Source of the DNA: Pelargonium tetragonum
Lineage: Eukaryota > Streptophyta > Magnoliopsida > Geraniales > Geraniaceae
Assembly: GCA_036897445.1 (NCBI GenBank)
Contig: JAYMTL010000029.1
Coordinates: forward strand, 87,945 to 151,944
Length of the DNA stretch: 64,000 nucleotides
Direction of reading: 5' to 3'
The position numbers and the translations under genes are program-made. The notes below the pieces were generated by a model. That model was not told where the DNA came from and searched no databases. It was given only the letters and a program-made list of their open reading frames with translations. Shown here piece by piece: positions 44,601 to 56,587 of this stretch (its first letter is position 1; each line of letters begins with the position of its first letter).

Positions 44601-47600
44601 AGGCACTAAGACGGGGTAGGAAATAGTACTTTCTGAAATATCATAGTAGTATAGCGTATACCCCAGACGAAAAGTTACTTATTAAGAACGGAAAAGCCTA
44701 CTTCTTTTTTGTTATAACTAAATTTTAATCTAACCTCCTTGCGAATCCCGTTCTAGAACAAGGGTTTTATTGACTCGGAAGCTTTTTAGAATAAAATGAT
44801 AACTAGAGAAAAAAGGCCCTGAAAAGATAGAGCTACGGTTTAAAAAAGCTACAAAAAGTGCCTTTACCACGATATTACTTTCCAATATGAAGAACCCCCT
44901 TTTTACTGTAACTTGATTTGATAAGACACCAAAGGTTAAAGGCTGTCTATAGCTTAAAGTGCTAGCTCTAATCGAAATATCTTACTCGAATACTGAGTAA
45001 GGGTACTCTTTGTCATATTATAAAGTTGCTTTTGTATACGCCTCAGCTTCCAAGGGACTCCTATTTTACACATTGTTTTAAAGACTCTTTCTGTCAAGTG
45101 GCATAAGTTAAGTAATAAAGCCCTTTAACTTCTATATTGCCTTAATTTCTTTTCTTTCGAATTCCTCAACCAAGTAACATCGTTTTAGAATGACACCTGT
45201 TCGGATTTAAAAGCGGAGTCCCGGTTCTTATACTTAATATTCCCCGATTTTTATAGCCGATAGAAACTGAATACAAATAAAGGGGACTCCCTTACTTACA
45301 GGATGATAAAAGAGAGAAAACCTCTTACATATATACTACACTCTAGTTCAGGGCCATTTTCTAATTTAAATAGAAACTTAAACTCAGCATTGGCTCTTTA
45401 AAAAAGCAAAGCAGGGAGCCCCTTAAGTTAGCTGTTAAAGTTTAGAGAATTCAAAAGTTTATAAATAGGGGTACCCGGATAAAGTATACACGAAAACCTT
45501 AGCTTTTGCCGGAAAGTTAACATTTAAATCTAGTAAGAATCCTAAAACTTACCCTATATTTTGCCTCTTTATTTTAGAAGCGCTGAATATAGAAGCCCTA
45601 GGAAGCTCGGCACTTCCTTAGATAGGTAGGTTAATGAAGTAAACTAACATTGCAAGGAATCGGGGTATCCTTTAGAACTGGAATTGTAAATTTACAAGAG
45701 GAATTCTGGATACAGCCCTCGGCGCTAGATTAGATATTCGTTGTTTATAAGAGTACAAGGCCCCTATCTCGCTAGGTTTGGAGAGGTTCTGTTAAGTAAA
45801 GTCGACGCGAACTTCTTTGCTTTTAGAATTTGCTTTTAGAAAAACTCCTCTGACAAAAAATTGAGCTCACCATGCTCTAAAGTAAAGGGTTTCCTCTTCG
45901 GAGGGATCTCGGTATAGCATGGTTTTTATGTTCCCCCGTTTAATACGGGATTTTTGTCCTCTAGAGGGAGGGTATTATACTCTACTTGCTATAACTATAC
46001 TTATCTTGTCAAGATAAAGCTTTAAAATATCAGTACATTATTCTAGCTTTTCTATATTACTTTGGAAAGTCTCGGTCTCGAAAGAGTATCCCCGGATTGG
46101 AAATATAGCCCTAAAAAAAAGCACTTAAAAAGTACAGAAAGTAAGGACCCAAGCACCCCTTTTATTCTCCTTTTTGGCCCTTTATCATATCCAGCTCTAT
46201 AGGTAGCCGTATTTTTTAATTAAACTTCCAAAGTTTCTGCTCTCGGGAATTTTTATACTTGTGTTTTCTTTAGAAAAGGGCTTCTATTTTTATCTCCTCT
46301 TAACGTAGTGTGGGAAGTCCCGCCGATAGTATTTTAGTTCTACCTAGCTTTTCCTTTTTGAAGGGATAACCTAGTGTGTTTCTTTAATTTAGGAATATTT
46401 GCCCAAGGCTTGTACTAAACGGGGCTTCTTAATAAAATACTAGAATCCCGGTTGAAAGCCTTTAGACTAAGTTCATATGACTTAAAATCTCGAAACTTTT
46501 TTCAAAAAATGAAAGAGTTTGCTAACTTACCTGTTGAAAAACTGTCTCTGTACTAACAGATAATGTAGAAAGATTTGGGATAACCAAAAAAATCTTTACC
46601 AGAAACTCGTTAAATCTGAACCAGAAAGGCTCTATACCTAAAAGAGGTGCTACGTTGTAAAGTTAAAACTTTAATAGTGATACTTGGCCAGCGAGTAACC
46701 CTAAGTACCTTATTAAAGAAATCCTTTAGAGCTCTTTTTCCTGGCTTTTCGTCCTTTTTAACAGCTAAAGACCTACTAACTAGGTTTCTCCTTTCTTTAA
46801 TGTATGCAGAAATTCGCCTACAGTTTGGATATTTCAAGCTCTTGAATTTTAGCAAGTGCTAACCTTAGAAATAAAAGGCGTAGAGCAGCTCTTCAGAAAG
46901 TCTTGGTGGGGCAGTTTTTATAAAGCGTATCCTTTCGTAGATTTGTATTGGAAATCTCTTAACTTGAAGAGCAGTTTACAAAACTCGGTTATACGAGAAA
47001 TTCCAGGTTTCTTTTAGGTACAAACACATTAAAATGAGTCTCAAGCAAGAGGTAAGAAATATATGCAAAAAGTAAAGAAAAGCATCGGGGGAGTCTTAGG
47101 TTTCTAGAGTATAATGAAATTGAGTATCTCTTTTTCGTGCCGTAAAGTCTCGCAATACTTGGGTTGTTTTAGGAGCTTTGCAAACCTGACTACATAACGA
47201 AATATCAAGCTACTTTTTCTAAGTTCTTTTTCCTAGGGATACAATTCCCGTACCTGAATTTTTTAGGGATATCTTTAAGAATTAAAGCGCTGGGTTCCCT
47301 TTTTTATTATAATATGATTTGAAAGTTGGCCTTTTCTAAACAATCCAAACTTCTAGTTAAGACCTGCGGTTTTTTCCAGGGTTATACTGGCTCTCCTACC
47401 AGGCTTCGATTCTTCTTGTTTAATTTAATAAAGAAAAAGGAAACGAGTACCTAAAAAAATTTAGTCGAGATTCTATGAAATAGAAGTGCTTTTTAGTAAA
47501 AGGAAAGGGTTGGGAAAGTCAATAGAATTTCTTTCCACCCCAAAAAGGGCCCCTTGTTTTGTACTGGATGTAGAGTTTTTCATACAAAAAAATTTCTGGT

Positions 47601-50600
47601 AGACATTTTGGGTTTATCTAAATAAAGGTTATAGGGAATTTTGTTTAGTAGCAACTAGGGGACTTTTTTGATTTAAATTAGTTCAAAACTTCTGTTCAAA
47701 TCGAGGGAATACACCACAAAGAGTGTTGGGGAGTGCATATGAAACGGTAGTCTGCTGTAACTTTTCTAAAAGCGTAAAACCTGGGCATTCTTAAGGAATG
47801 AGGAAGCTTCTTAGCCTTCGGCCCCTTATATACATATACAAAGCAATCCTCCGTTTATAGGTAAAAGTTTACTATCTTCCTTTTTAAAGGGTTTTTTCCT
47901 ATTTCTGGTATAAAACCTTCTTTCAAGATTGCAATATGCCTAGCCGAGCCTAATTGTTTCTTAATAAACCTGTTTTAAGTCCACTATTTGCAAGGTGTAT
48001 AGTTATGGACTTACATAAGGATCTTTTTTTACTGAATTTTTGTTTAAGGAGAATATCCTCTGGATAAGTAGAGTAAGCGAGAGCTCTCAATAGCGCAAAA
48101 GTAAATAATCTTTCTTATTCAAATTGAAAAGAATTCTTAAAAAGTGTAGAGAGGCCCCTTGTATGTGGTTTGATCTCTGGTGTAGACCCTTAGGACACTT
48201 TGTAAAACTTTATAGATATAATAAACTAAAAAGTACGGTTCAGAAATATATATAGGAAGTCTCATACAGCACAATTATAAGAAAGTAAGAGTTAACCTGA
48301 AATGGGAGTTGTTGCCATTAATTAAGAATAGCTTTGTTTATTGCTTTACCAAATTAGTATAGGGCGCTAATAAGAAAATGACAAGAGTAGGCGTTTTAGC
48401 TCTCCTTTCTTATCTTACTAACTGCCACCATTCAATATTCAATACCAATATTAACTTGATCTAGCTTCAATAATGAATGTAGCGGGGATCCTTATCAAAG
48501 TAGTATAGTAAACCTGGTAAACCCCCAAAAAGATATTTACTTAATATATCAAGCAGAATTAAAAAGGGTTAATTATAGCTTTTCAGAATATAATATAAGG
48601 CTACTAGAATTTAAATATAGTTATGGTCTAATAGAATACTCTAAGGAAATCCGGATAAAAGGAAAAACTAAGAGCTATAGGGTTAAGAAAACTTTTTGGG
48701 ATCTCCTTTTTAGTTTTTAGAGCGAAATAAACTTTTATACTCTTGTATGTCGAACTTCAGTATCAAATTGAATCGCTTTTATTAATAAACCTTGTAGCTG
48801 TGAATAAAACTAGTAAAATTTTTTGATTGTCTTAATTCGACTACTAACTCAAGTTCAGTAAGAGTTACTGTATAATAAGAATGAGGTATTCCTTCTTTAT
48901 TTAGATCCTATTTTGCACTTTACTAAAAGGTTACCCTACGGATAGTACTTATTCACGGTAAAGGTATTCATTTTGTATGATAGTAACTCTTAGAATCCTG
49001 TTGTGTAACACAAGATCCGTGTTAATTGCAAACAGTTAGAAAAAGGAAACCTACTCCATAGCTTTTGTACTTTTTTTTGATTGGTTGCTGAAGACTAAAT
49101 TCTCTCGAAACTTTATAAACTCCAATTCTCAAGGAAAAGTCTTAGGCTTCTTTAGGTTCTATCTTAAGTTCTAAAGTTCCTGAGACCAGTAAAAAAGCTG
49201 AGGGTTAGCTTAGGTATTCCTATCATTTTCTTTTTACTACTAAACTTGTGCTTTAAAGAAGTTGTGCTGACTCTTTAGAGGCTTTTCTCACAATTCCATT
49301 TTGAAGAAACTCCTTTTCGAGTTGAGTAAGGAGGTATGTTAACAAGTTTTTGTACTCACAAGCACAAGAATTAAGAAATAAAAAAGCTAAGCCTAATACG
49401 GATACGGAAAGCTGCCCGTAGAAATATGTTATAAGTCTAAGAACTGCTCTAATATGACTTTTGTAAAAGGAGAAAACTGAGGAAATAGGGACCCTTCGTC
49501 AAAATATCTTTATTTTAGTATTAAAGGAAACCCTTTCTAAAAATGAACTCAAGAATATAACTTGAAATCTAAAATGCAAAAAAACCTTTGACTATAGTAC
49601 GGGATTTCTAGTTTCTTACTTTTTTAGACGGTGTCCAAAGTAAGTATTTCAATTTTACAGGAATTGCTTAATAGAATATAGAAAGGAGTGCTAAAAGCAA
49701 TAGGGCCCTTTTTTCTCCCCTGTGCTGTGCAAAGCAGCCCCTATTGTCAAGTAAATTCAAGGCTAATAATTGGGGCAAGAGTCTCCTTTTGAGTACTTAA
49801 CTGCAAGATACTATAAAAACTCAATACTTAGGTTTGGAATATTGGAAAATTTTCACTATTCTTATTAGGGGTTTTCGAGGCATTTCATTTGCGATTTCAG
49901 ATGTTTTTAGAATACCTTTTCTGGATTGGAGCCACTTACAAGAAGGAGTTTGCTGGAAAGTTAATTTACACACTTAACTCGTATAATATGAAACCCGGGG
50001 TAACCCTAAACGAAGATTCTAGATTAAACCCTTCAAACTCCTCAAGCACAAACTTGTAAATCTCTATGCAACGCCACTCTATTTAAGAGCCCTTAAACTT
50101 TTTCCCTATACAAATTCTAGCGGTTTCTATTTGTTGTTCGTTCCTGCTAAGTAAAGGCAATTTAAGCTAAAGTAAGCCTATGCCAGTGGTTATGTGTCAT
50201 GTACTAAGGTACTCCTTCCTAACGGTTCCCTCCTTGATCGTGATGCTGCAGTCAGGTAGACGGACTTATTCCCTACCATATAAGGTTAAGGTTCTTTCCT
50301 ACTTTAAAAACAGGGAAGAGGGTGTATTATCTTAAGTAAGACTAAAACATTAATACCTAGAACAACCTTTTACAAAAAAAAGACCACGGGGTCCTCATTT
50401 AAGCCGCCTAAACTAAAGACACAGACAAGAATATACCTAAAACTCTTTCTTAAAATCTGACTCTAAAAACCTGATCCGCCTAATAGAGAAATAATAGGAA
50501 GCAAGAATGCGTTGGCTTACGTAAGATTTTAACTGGAATTAAGAATATCTTCTAAAAAAGGAAAGGTAAAGGATATTTAAAGAAGGATTCGTATATAACT

Positions 50601-52315
50601 AGAATTCTTGGGCAGAGCTTTCGTGTGTCAAAGAGTAAAACAACTATTAAAAAGAGAGGGGGTAAGTTTTTACTGGTAATAAAAAGGCGCTATAAGGAAT
50701 TTCTGGGAACTCCAAGATTTTGGTTTATCCGTATGGAAAGTAAGTCTACGCTTTTATCATTCATTTCTGTGTGCAGTTTCTCAAAGAGATTCGAGGAGTA
50801 AGTAAATTCAGATATAAACTCAAAAATGAAGTCTGTAACTTAAATCTCCTAAGGCACTTCCTTCACTTTTGGTGTAATCCTAGATATATTTGAAATGAAA
50901 ATTCCACCTAGCTAAAGTCATTTCTAGTTAAAATTTACCTGATAGGTAGCTACCTAAGTTTTCTTATTATATTATAAGCAGACTTCGCTCAGATTCCTAG
51001 CTAATGAACAGAAAGTTTATTCTTGCTGTTTAGCCCAGGGGTTTCCCTTCTCAAGCTATATATCTGACATAGAACCAGAACTTCTTAACCACAGCTATTG
51101 CTTTTGAAATGCATCCGTTTTCCTTAATTTTTTAAAAGGTGTATTAATAATTAATTACCCCTCAAGGGAACTCTTGTTAATTACCTGCTTCATATCATAA
51201 ATGTATACTCTTAAGAAATAGCAAGCAGAATTAGGATAATACCTCAACGATGGAAGCTATACGCGCAGTTACTAGGAATGAGGCTATTCTAATCCAGGTC
51301 CTGACCTAAACTATATTTATATTTAAGTGAATAGTAAACCTATAACATTCTAGAATCCCAAAGTCTCGACTCAGGAAGCCCAGAAAACTATAAAGATGCA
51401 GTTATAAAAAAACGAGTACCAGCTTCCTTTTGAGTTAATTCTCCTTTATATATGGCAAGAGGACTGTACCTCCCTGGCAATGTGAAACAAATACAAATTT
51501 TTTCTTTTTGCAAGTAAAAAGTATTGGAGCCTCTCTAACCGAAAAACCCAATATAAAGAAGGTTATACAACCAAACCCTAAATTCTAGTCTGGGATCCCT
51601 GTAAATGGCAAAAAAGTTTGTTAATTTCACTACTTTGAAGAGTTTTTCCGCTTTACTTTAGTCAGGTAGTACAAAACAATAAAAGAAAGAATTTCAGAGG
51701 TGTGCCTTGGGAATACTTGTGCAACGAGTTTCCATATAAAATGTATAAATAAGAAGTATATTTTAACTAGGATAACCAGTCGTGGCTATAAAAAAAGGGG
51801 GGCTCTAATCTTCAAACGGATGAAAGAATGGTATAGCTGGCATTTTTTATTAATGTTATTTTGATTCCTTATAACTAAATAGAAGGATTCCTAAGAGTAG
51901 CGAATGAATTAGTCTATTTATTTTACTAGGGGCCCACGTTATGGTGAAAAAAGGAATTTGAGATCCCGTCTGTTTTACAGGTATTCATATGTAGTAACAA
52001 ATTATGAAGATAAATATAGGAAGAATCTGGCTTATATAAATATAAGGCAAAGCTTTCTACTATAGGAAATATAAAAAAAGTGACTGGGAACCCTTTTCAA
52101 AATCTTTGTGAATATACTACGCAGCTTATGATGTATTGGTCCGTAGCTTTGAGTTAATCAACCCTGACTCTGTAAGGCTTTATAAAAAAGTGTAACTCTC
52201 CTGTTTATTTATCAGAAAAGCTACCTTCATCTAAAGTTAGGAAGAAGTATCACGTATAGACTAAAGAAACTATGTAAATACAAGAAAGAAAGTACTTGGT
52301 TGGTTTACTTAAAGT
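38651..52315. other. Longest matrix stretch (13.7 kb), no supported gene
   Basis: No island module was found here, apart from a weak agaggttagctctggag at about 44242. Both strands are open for 70-80 codons at 46610-46862: the minus frame is basic (LAVKKDEKPGKRALKDFF), the plus frame hydrophobic; neither is recognised. The 65-codon minus frame at 40809-41006 is also unsupported. I read the whole stretch without finding rRNA, respiratory genes or a repeat array. Confidence 0.4.
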
Positions 52316-52406
52316 AAAGTATAATGATCGGACTCGAACCCGTGTCACAAACGAACCGCTCTGAAAGAAGATCTCCCTACTCGTTGTTAACCAAGAGTAT
52401 TACTTT
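52316..52406 (-). tRNA. tRNA-like sequence, class II length, isotype uncertain
   Basis: On the minus strand AAAGTA at the 5' end pairs perfectly with TACTTT at the 3' end. A D-arm ACTC/GAGT encloses a 12-base loop containing GG. A T-arm-like CACGGGTTCGAGTCCG follows, again with an extra G against the usual GGTTCGAGTCC, as in the tRNA-Phe-like sequence. Total length is 91 bases, as for Ser/Leu tRNAs with a long variable arm. The anticodon arm is the weak part: GGGAG with CTTTC gives a 5-base loop, so the anticodon is unclear. Could be functional only if edited; a relic is likely. Confidence 0.4.
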
Positions 52407-55400
52407 ATGGGTGTAACTAAACTCCTTTCAAAAAAGAAGAATTCTCTAGTCTCATAGTATTAAGGGGATCCCTTTATTATTTCACAAGGAACCCTTCTGC
52501 AGCTAGACCTTGACTTTATGATACCACTTTTCCAGTTTACGCCAGCGGAACTTTTTTACCAATACGAGGAGAATGTAGACCACTGAGGGATAGAAAAAAC
52601 TTTACTGCTAGGATTGTAAACACAATTATGTTATATAGATATCATGAGTTCTACCCTTCATTGCGGGTTAGCTATTACAAGGTATCCGATCTCAGGCGGC
52701 TTTTGAGAATCCAGAATTTCTTATTTTGAGTTAACCCGGGTCAAGCATATTTAGGACTTTGGCTACGGATCTTCTTCAAAGGAAAGTAACTTTAAAAGGT
52801 TTCAGCTTAGAGGAGTCTTAGAAAACTCTACTTTCTTGTAAACTTATAAACGAGGCGGAAAAACTTTCTATAAAAGCTTAGGGGTACTAATTTAAAATAA
52901 GTATTTCTATTAGACAACTCTAATGAATAGTACGTGATTTTAGACATAACTAGGGCGATACTCTGAGCTCGACCCTACGGCATTAGACTTATATTAGAGT
53001 TCCTCTACACACGATATTAAGATCTTTTTGGTTTATACGAAATATAGGAGCTGAACAACCTACCAACAGCACTAACTGGAGTTAATTAAAATGCCGATTT
53101 GGAGTCTTTAAACAAAGCGATATAGCTAATCCAACGCCACTTAAGGACCTTAAAAACCCTATATAAAATACTACGTACAATGTGAAACTCTTCATTTTAT
53201 ATACCTAAGAAGCTAGAGGAGAGTGTTTAAAGAAAGCCTAAATCTTGGGGTAACCTTTGATCTTTAGTTCAAAACTTCTGTTATAAAGAGGAGTCTTCTT
53301 TCTTTTCTAGGAACTCATGGGGGATTACTTGTCTATATAGTACTCGCCCGGAAAGTTTTCTTAATATTCCTTTTTCCTTACTTCTGTACTTAAGTAGTCC
53401 CCATATTCAAAAGTCTTTTATCATTATTTATATTCTATTGGCACTAGAGTTTTTACAAAAGGAAGACGGAATATTTAATCGGCAACTTTAGTAATTAATT
53501 AAGAGAGTGTTTATTCCTACTTTTTCAAAAATGAAGTCGCATTGGTTGCTTCTGGAAAGGCATAAGTAATTTAGTATAAACCTACCTTGAAATACTCTCT
53601 TATCTCTGTAATATAAAAAGATTAGAGCTCAGTACGTAAAAGTTCTGATCCCAAGCGTTATGTGCAAGTTACCCCCGACGTTTGTCATTCCTTTGTCCTT
53701 TGTAAGGTTACGTTCCTTTTTGAAGTACTCCCAATCAAAGTAATTTCGGGAGATTCCAGTTGACAAACAAAGATTTATCTTATGCTATTTAGGTCCAAAG
53801 TGTTGTGTAAAGTCTCCATATTGTTAGGCATGCATTATCGCAATTGAAAAAATATATATATAGCTAGTCTATAAACTTCTTTAGAGACTGCGTTGTAAAA
53901 GGAATCGCTAAGAGCTTCTTGTTATATAGAAAATGTAAAAGAGTCCTAGTCTAAGTGAATTTACCAGGCAAAAGGAGGTCTACTGAGTTGAGTACGAAAC
54001 TCTAGTGGTACAGGTCCAAAAAAGGTTTATAACAAGGACCCCTTTAGAAATAGTAAACAGAGAGGCCTTAAAAAAGTTTTAGGTAAGCTTATAAAAAAGC
54101 GAAATCCATTTTAGATTGTAGATTAAGAAATTCTTTGTGTAGAATCCCACTTTTGCGATAGGCACACAAGGATTTCCTGTAAATTTCAATTATAACTAAG
54201 TTACCTCAGAGCTTTCCTACTCTTTTACCCTATAAAAAAGATCTTCTTCCCTTACTTTATACTCTATTATATAGTATAAAATATTCTGTAAAGGATTTCC
54301 TGAAAAATTATATATATATCGCATGCACTTAATGAAGAATTCAACGACTTACAAACTCACCCAATCCCCCAAGTTCTTTTTGATTAGTCAGGATATTCTT
54401 TACTTATATTGAGATTCTTGGAGAGGGTCCTTGCTTGTGTTAGGTCAAGCCTAGCTGCATATATGAGTGCACTGTTTTCTGAAATGTAAAGGCTTAATTT
54501 CATTTCAAAAAATATCGACATTCTTCGCACCTCGCAAAAACTTAATACTTACCGCCCCCTTGCTAATTCTAAACCCAAGGGTTCTCAATTCGGGAATTTT
54601 TAAAGGGAAACACTTTTTATATGTTGTATTCCTGTTCAAAACTTTTATTAAAGGTTCTATCCTGGCCAAGGAAGAGGTCCCTGGATATACTCCCGGTAAT
54701 TCGTCATAGAACCCTGCCCTGAATACAAAAACTTTTCTATCTAAAAGGGGATTAGCTACACCCTAATACTAAGTCTATAAATTCTAACTGAGTCTGTACT
54801 CTACCTATAGAAATAACAAAAATTGTGGTAGCATAACTCTATATTGCAATTTGTACAAGAGAAAAAGAAAGTTATTTGCTGAGGATAGCAGGAGCCCTCC
54901 AGAAACCTGCTCACTTCTAAACGATTTGACTCTATATATATATTAAGGGACTCCCTTATTAATTAGAACCAAGGTATAATAGGATATACGGAAATTTGGT
55001 ATAACTAAAAGTTTAATTCAGGAAGAATAATAGCCAGGATTAACTTATCAGGTACGCCGTGAGTATAACAGGATCAAGCTGTCAATTTATATATTAAATA
55101 CCTGCTACGGTTTTTAATGACTCAGTGTTATCCCTAGTGTAACTAAAAGTAAACTTTTTCTTTTTTCCTATAGAGAGCCCTGCGAACTCTTTTTTATTTT
55201 CTAGTAGTATAACTATAAAATTGACAAAGAGCTTCTAAAATTTTATGGGTTACTTGGGTTGGGGTATCTTCTCCCTAATGGATACCATTAGTTGCACCTT
55301 ATACAACAAAAAATCTGTTGTATTAGATAATGTAAGCTAAAATCCGACACTTAACTTAGATAGAAAAGGTGATTAGTATATAGAACAAGCTTTAATCTTA

Positions 55401-55540
55401 GTGTAAAACTTGAGGCACCCTTGCGGACCCCCTATAGAATCCCGTGTCCCTTTTTTTAGAGATTCCTAAGTCCCTTGGAGTATATAAGAAATTTTAAAGG
55501 GCCCTCCTACATAGTAATCTTCTTATATACGAATACAATC
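52407..55540. other. Matrix DNA, no supported gene
   Basis: An 80-codon plus frame at 54467-54709 is unsupported. Short AT microsatellites occur at about 53851 and 54310. Otherwise matrix. Confidence 0.4.
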
Positions 55541-55646
55541 TAACTATAAGGACTTTCTTAAACTATGTACTGTAAATGTAATACTACCTTAAGACTAACT
55601 ATACAAATAACTCTAAAGGAGATACAATGTAAAAAGAAAGATTTAA

Positions 55647-55736
55647 CTACTTAACTACCCGGAAGCTGTGACAGTAAAGACAATAGCTACAAAAAAGAGA
55701 ATAACAAGAACAAGAGTGCAGGTAAAATCTCCCTAA
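55647..55736 (+). other. Island frame, 29 codons
   Basis: The plus frame between TAA stops reads PEAVTVKTIATKKRITRTRV and ends QVKSP. It is basic, without ATG, and is the first coding-like piece of the 55.5-56.6 kb island. The word aatagctacaaaaaag matches the island style. Function unknown. Confidence 0.33.
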
Positions 55737-55748
55737 AGCTTAAGATAG

Positions 55749-55925
55749 CTCTTACTACTCCTACAAACTGCTACTAAGATACGGATAGCTGCTATAATCA
55801 AAAGAAACAAGTCAGTAGAACAAGTAAAGCAAGTAAGTCAAAGTCGATTGTTGGGTGTTATAAAGTATCTATGTTCATTAATATACTATCATAATTACAT
55901 TACCTCACTATGTTCTGGTCGGTAA
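55749..55925 (+). other. Island frame with KIRIAAIIK motif
   Basis: A 58-codon plus frame from TAG to TAA without ATG. It reads TATKIRIAAIIKRNKSVEQV, then KQVSQSRLLGVIKYL, with a Cys/Tyr/Ser-rich end (SLCSGR). The start carries ctactaagatacggatagct (55771-55790), the module also at 13111, 56191 and 63788; in the 63.8 kb copy it likewise leads, after small indels, to gatagctgccat. The stop lies inside the 19-base repeat shared with 17895. No known family; partial repeat copy likely. Confidence 0.42.
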
Positions 55926-55936
55926 TAATGACTATT
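55918..55936 (+). repeat. 19-base exact repeat, copy 2
   Basis: Identical to 17895-17913 (gtcggtaataatgactatt). It overlaps the end of the island frame ending at 55925. Confidence 0.65.
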
Positions 55937-56106
55937 TCTATGCACTACAAGGCCTTACCCTCCTTGATAAACACATAGAACAAGAGGAATCCCCCTTACT
56001 ATATATCTATTAACCATTCATAAATAACTACTTAATTTAATACTATAACTAGAATATAGGAGTAAGATAATACAACTACCTACTATAATAATACTATACA
56101 TTACAA

Positions 56107-56230
56107 GCTACGAGAATACAATAGCCCAAAGTAGCTCCATTAAGGGCGGGGAATCCTCCTAACAACAAGAATAGAGCTCCTACTACCCTACTACTAAGAT
56201 CCGGAGAGGTATAGCTCTAATTCTAAGGAC
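56107..56230 (+). repeat. Island modules in series
   Basis: This 120-base span carries a degenerate gctacgagaatacaatagc (56107-56125), then ctactaagatccgg (56191-56204) and ggtatagctctaattctaag (56208-56227). Read in frame, the last part gives TTKIRRGIALILRT. Three family modules appear in the same order and strand, which helps define the ancestral arrangement. Confidence 0.5.
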
Positions 56231-56299
56231 TTAATACAGTTTTGCAGAGTAGTACAAAAGTACAATGAGGAATAGACCTTAGACTAAAAACAAGTACTA

Positions 56300-56587
56300 T
56301 TGCTAACCTATAAATATTACTATGCTATAACCCCTAACTACAGGCTACTAGAGGAGTACAACAGATCTACAGATCTCAAGAGTATGAAAGTTACCAAGAT
56401 AGAGATACAGAATCCAAGTCTAGCTATGAGTAAAAGCAAGCTATCGAGACTAAGAACAGGGGCTAATAAAAGAGGTAAGACTCTCCTCTTAATAGGTATT
56501 CCTTTTTCTCTAACATTTCTAAAAAGTGTTTTCCTTTATTTAACAAGTTTTCTATTTCAGAGGAGGCCCAGCACTCTTCAAAAATAG
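56300..56587 (+). CDS. Hypothetical 95-codon island frame with TGANKRG
   Basis: This is the longest island frame, with a TTG start. The N-terminal part is tyrosine-rich and charged (YYAITPNYRLLEEYNRSTDL). The middle is basic and carries two family modules: EIQNPS from agatacagaatccaag (56403) and LRTGANKRGKT from acaggggctaataaaagagg (56456). The C-terminal part is hydrophobic (PFSLTFLKSVFLYLTSFLF) and could span a membrane, ending QRRPSTLQK. The TGANKRG codons differ from the 19 kb copy only at two synonymous positions. If any island is still a gene, this is the best candidate. No family recognised; localisation unknown. Confidence 0.35.
   Translation: MLTYKYYYAITPNYRLLEEYNRSTDLKSMKVTKIEIQNPSLAMSKSKLSRLRTGANKRGKTLLLIGIPFSLTFLKSVFLYLTSFLFQRRPSTLQK

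Noticed and set aside
46610-46862. Overlapping sense/antisense frames of 81 and 71 codons as an antisense gene pair
   Set aside because: No motif, homologue or regulatory signal; overlaps of this size are expected by chance when stops happen to be sparse on both strands.
38651-52315. Hidden rRNA, cox, cob, nad or atp genes
   Set aside because: I looked for universally conserved rRNA strings and for typical respiratory protein motifs on both strands and found none. Absence by eye is weak evidence and needs profile searches.
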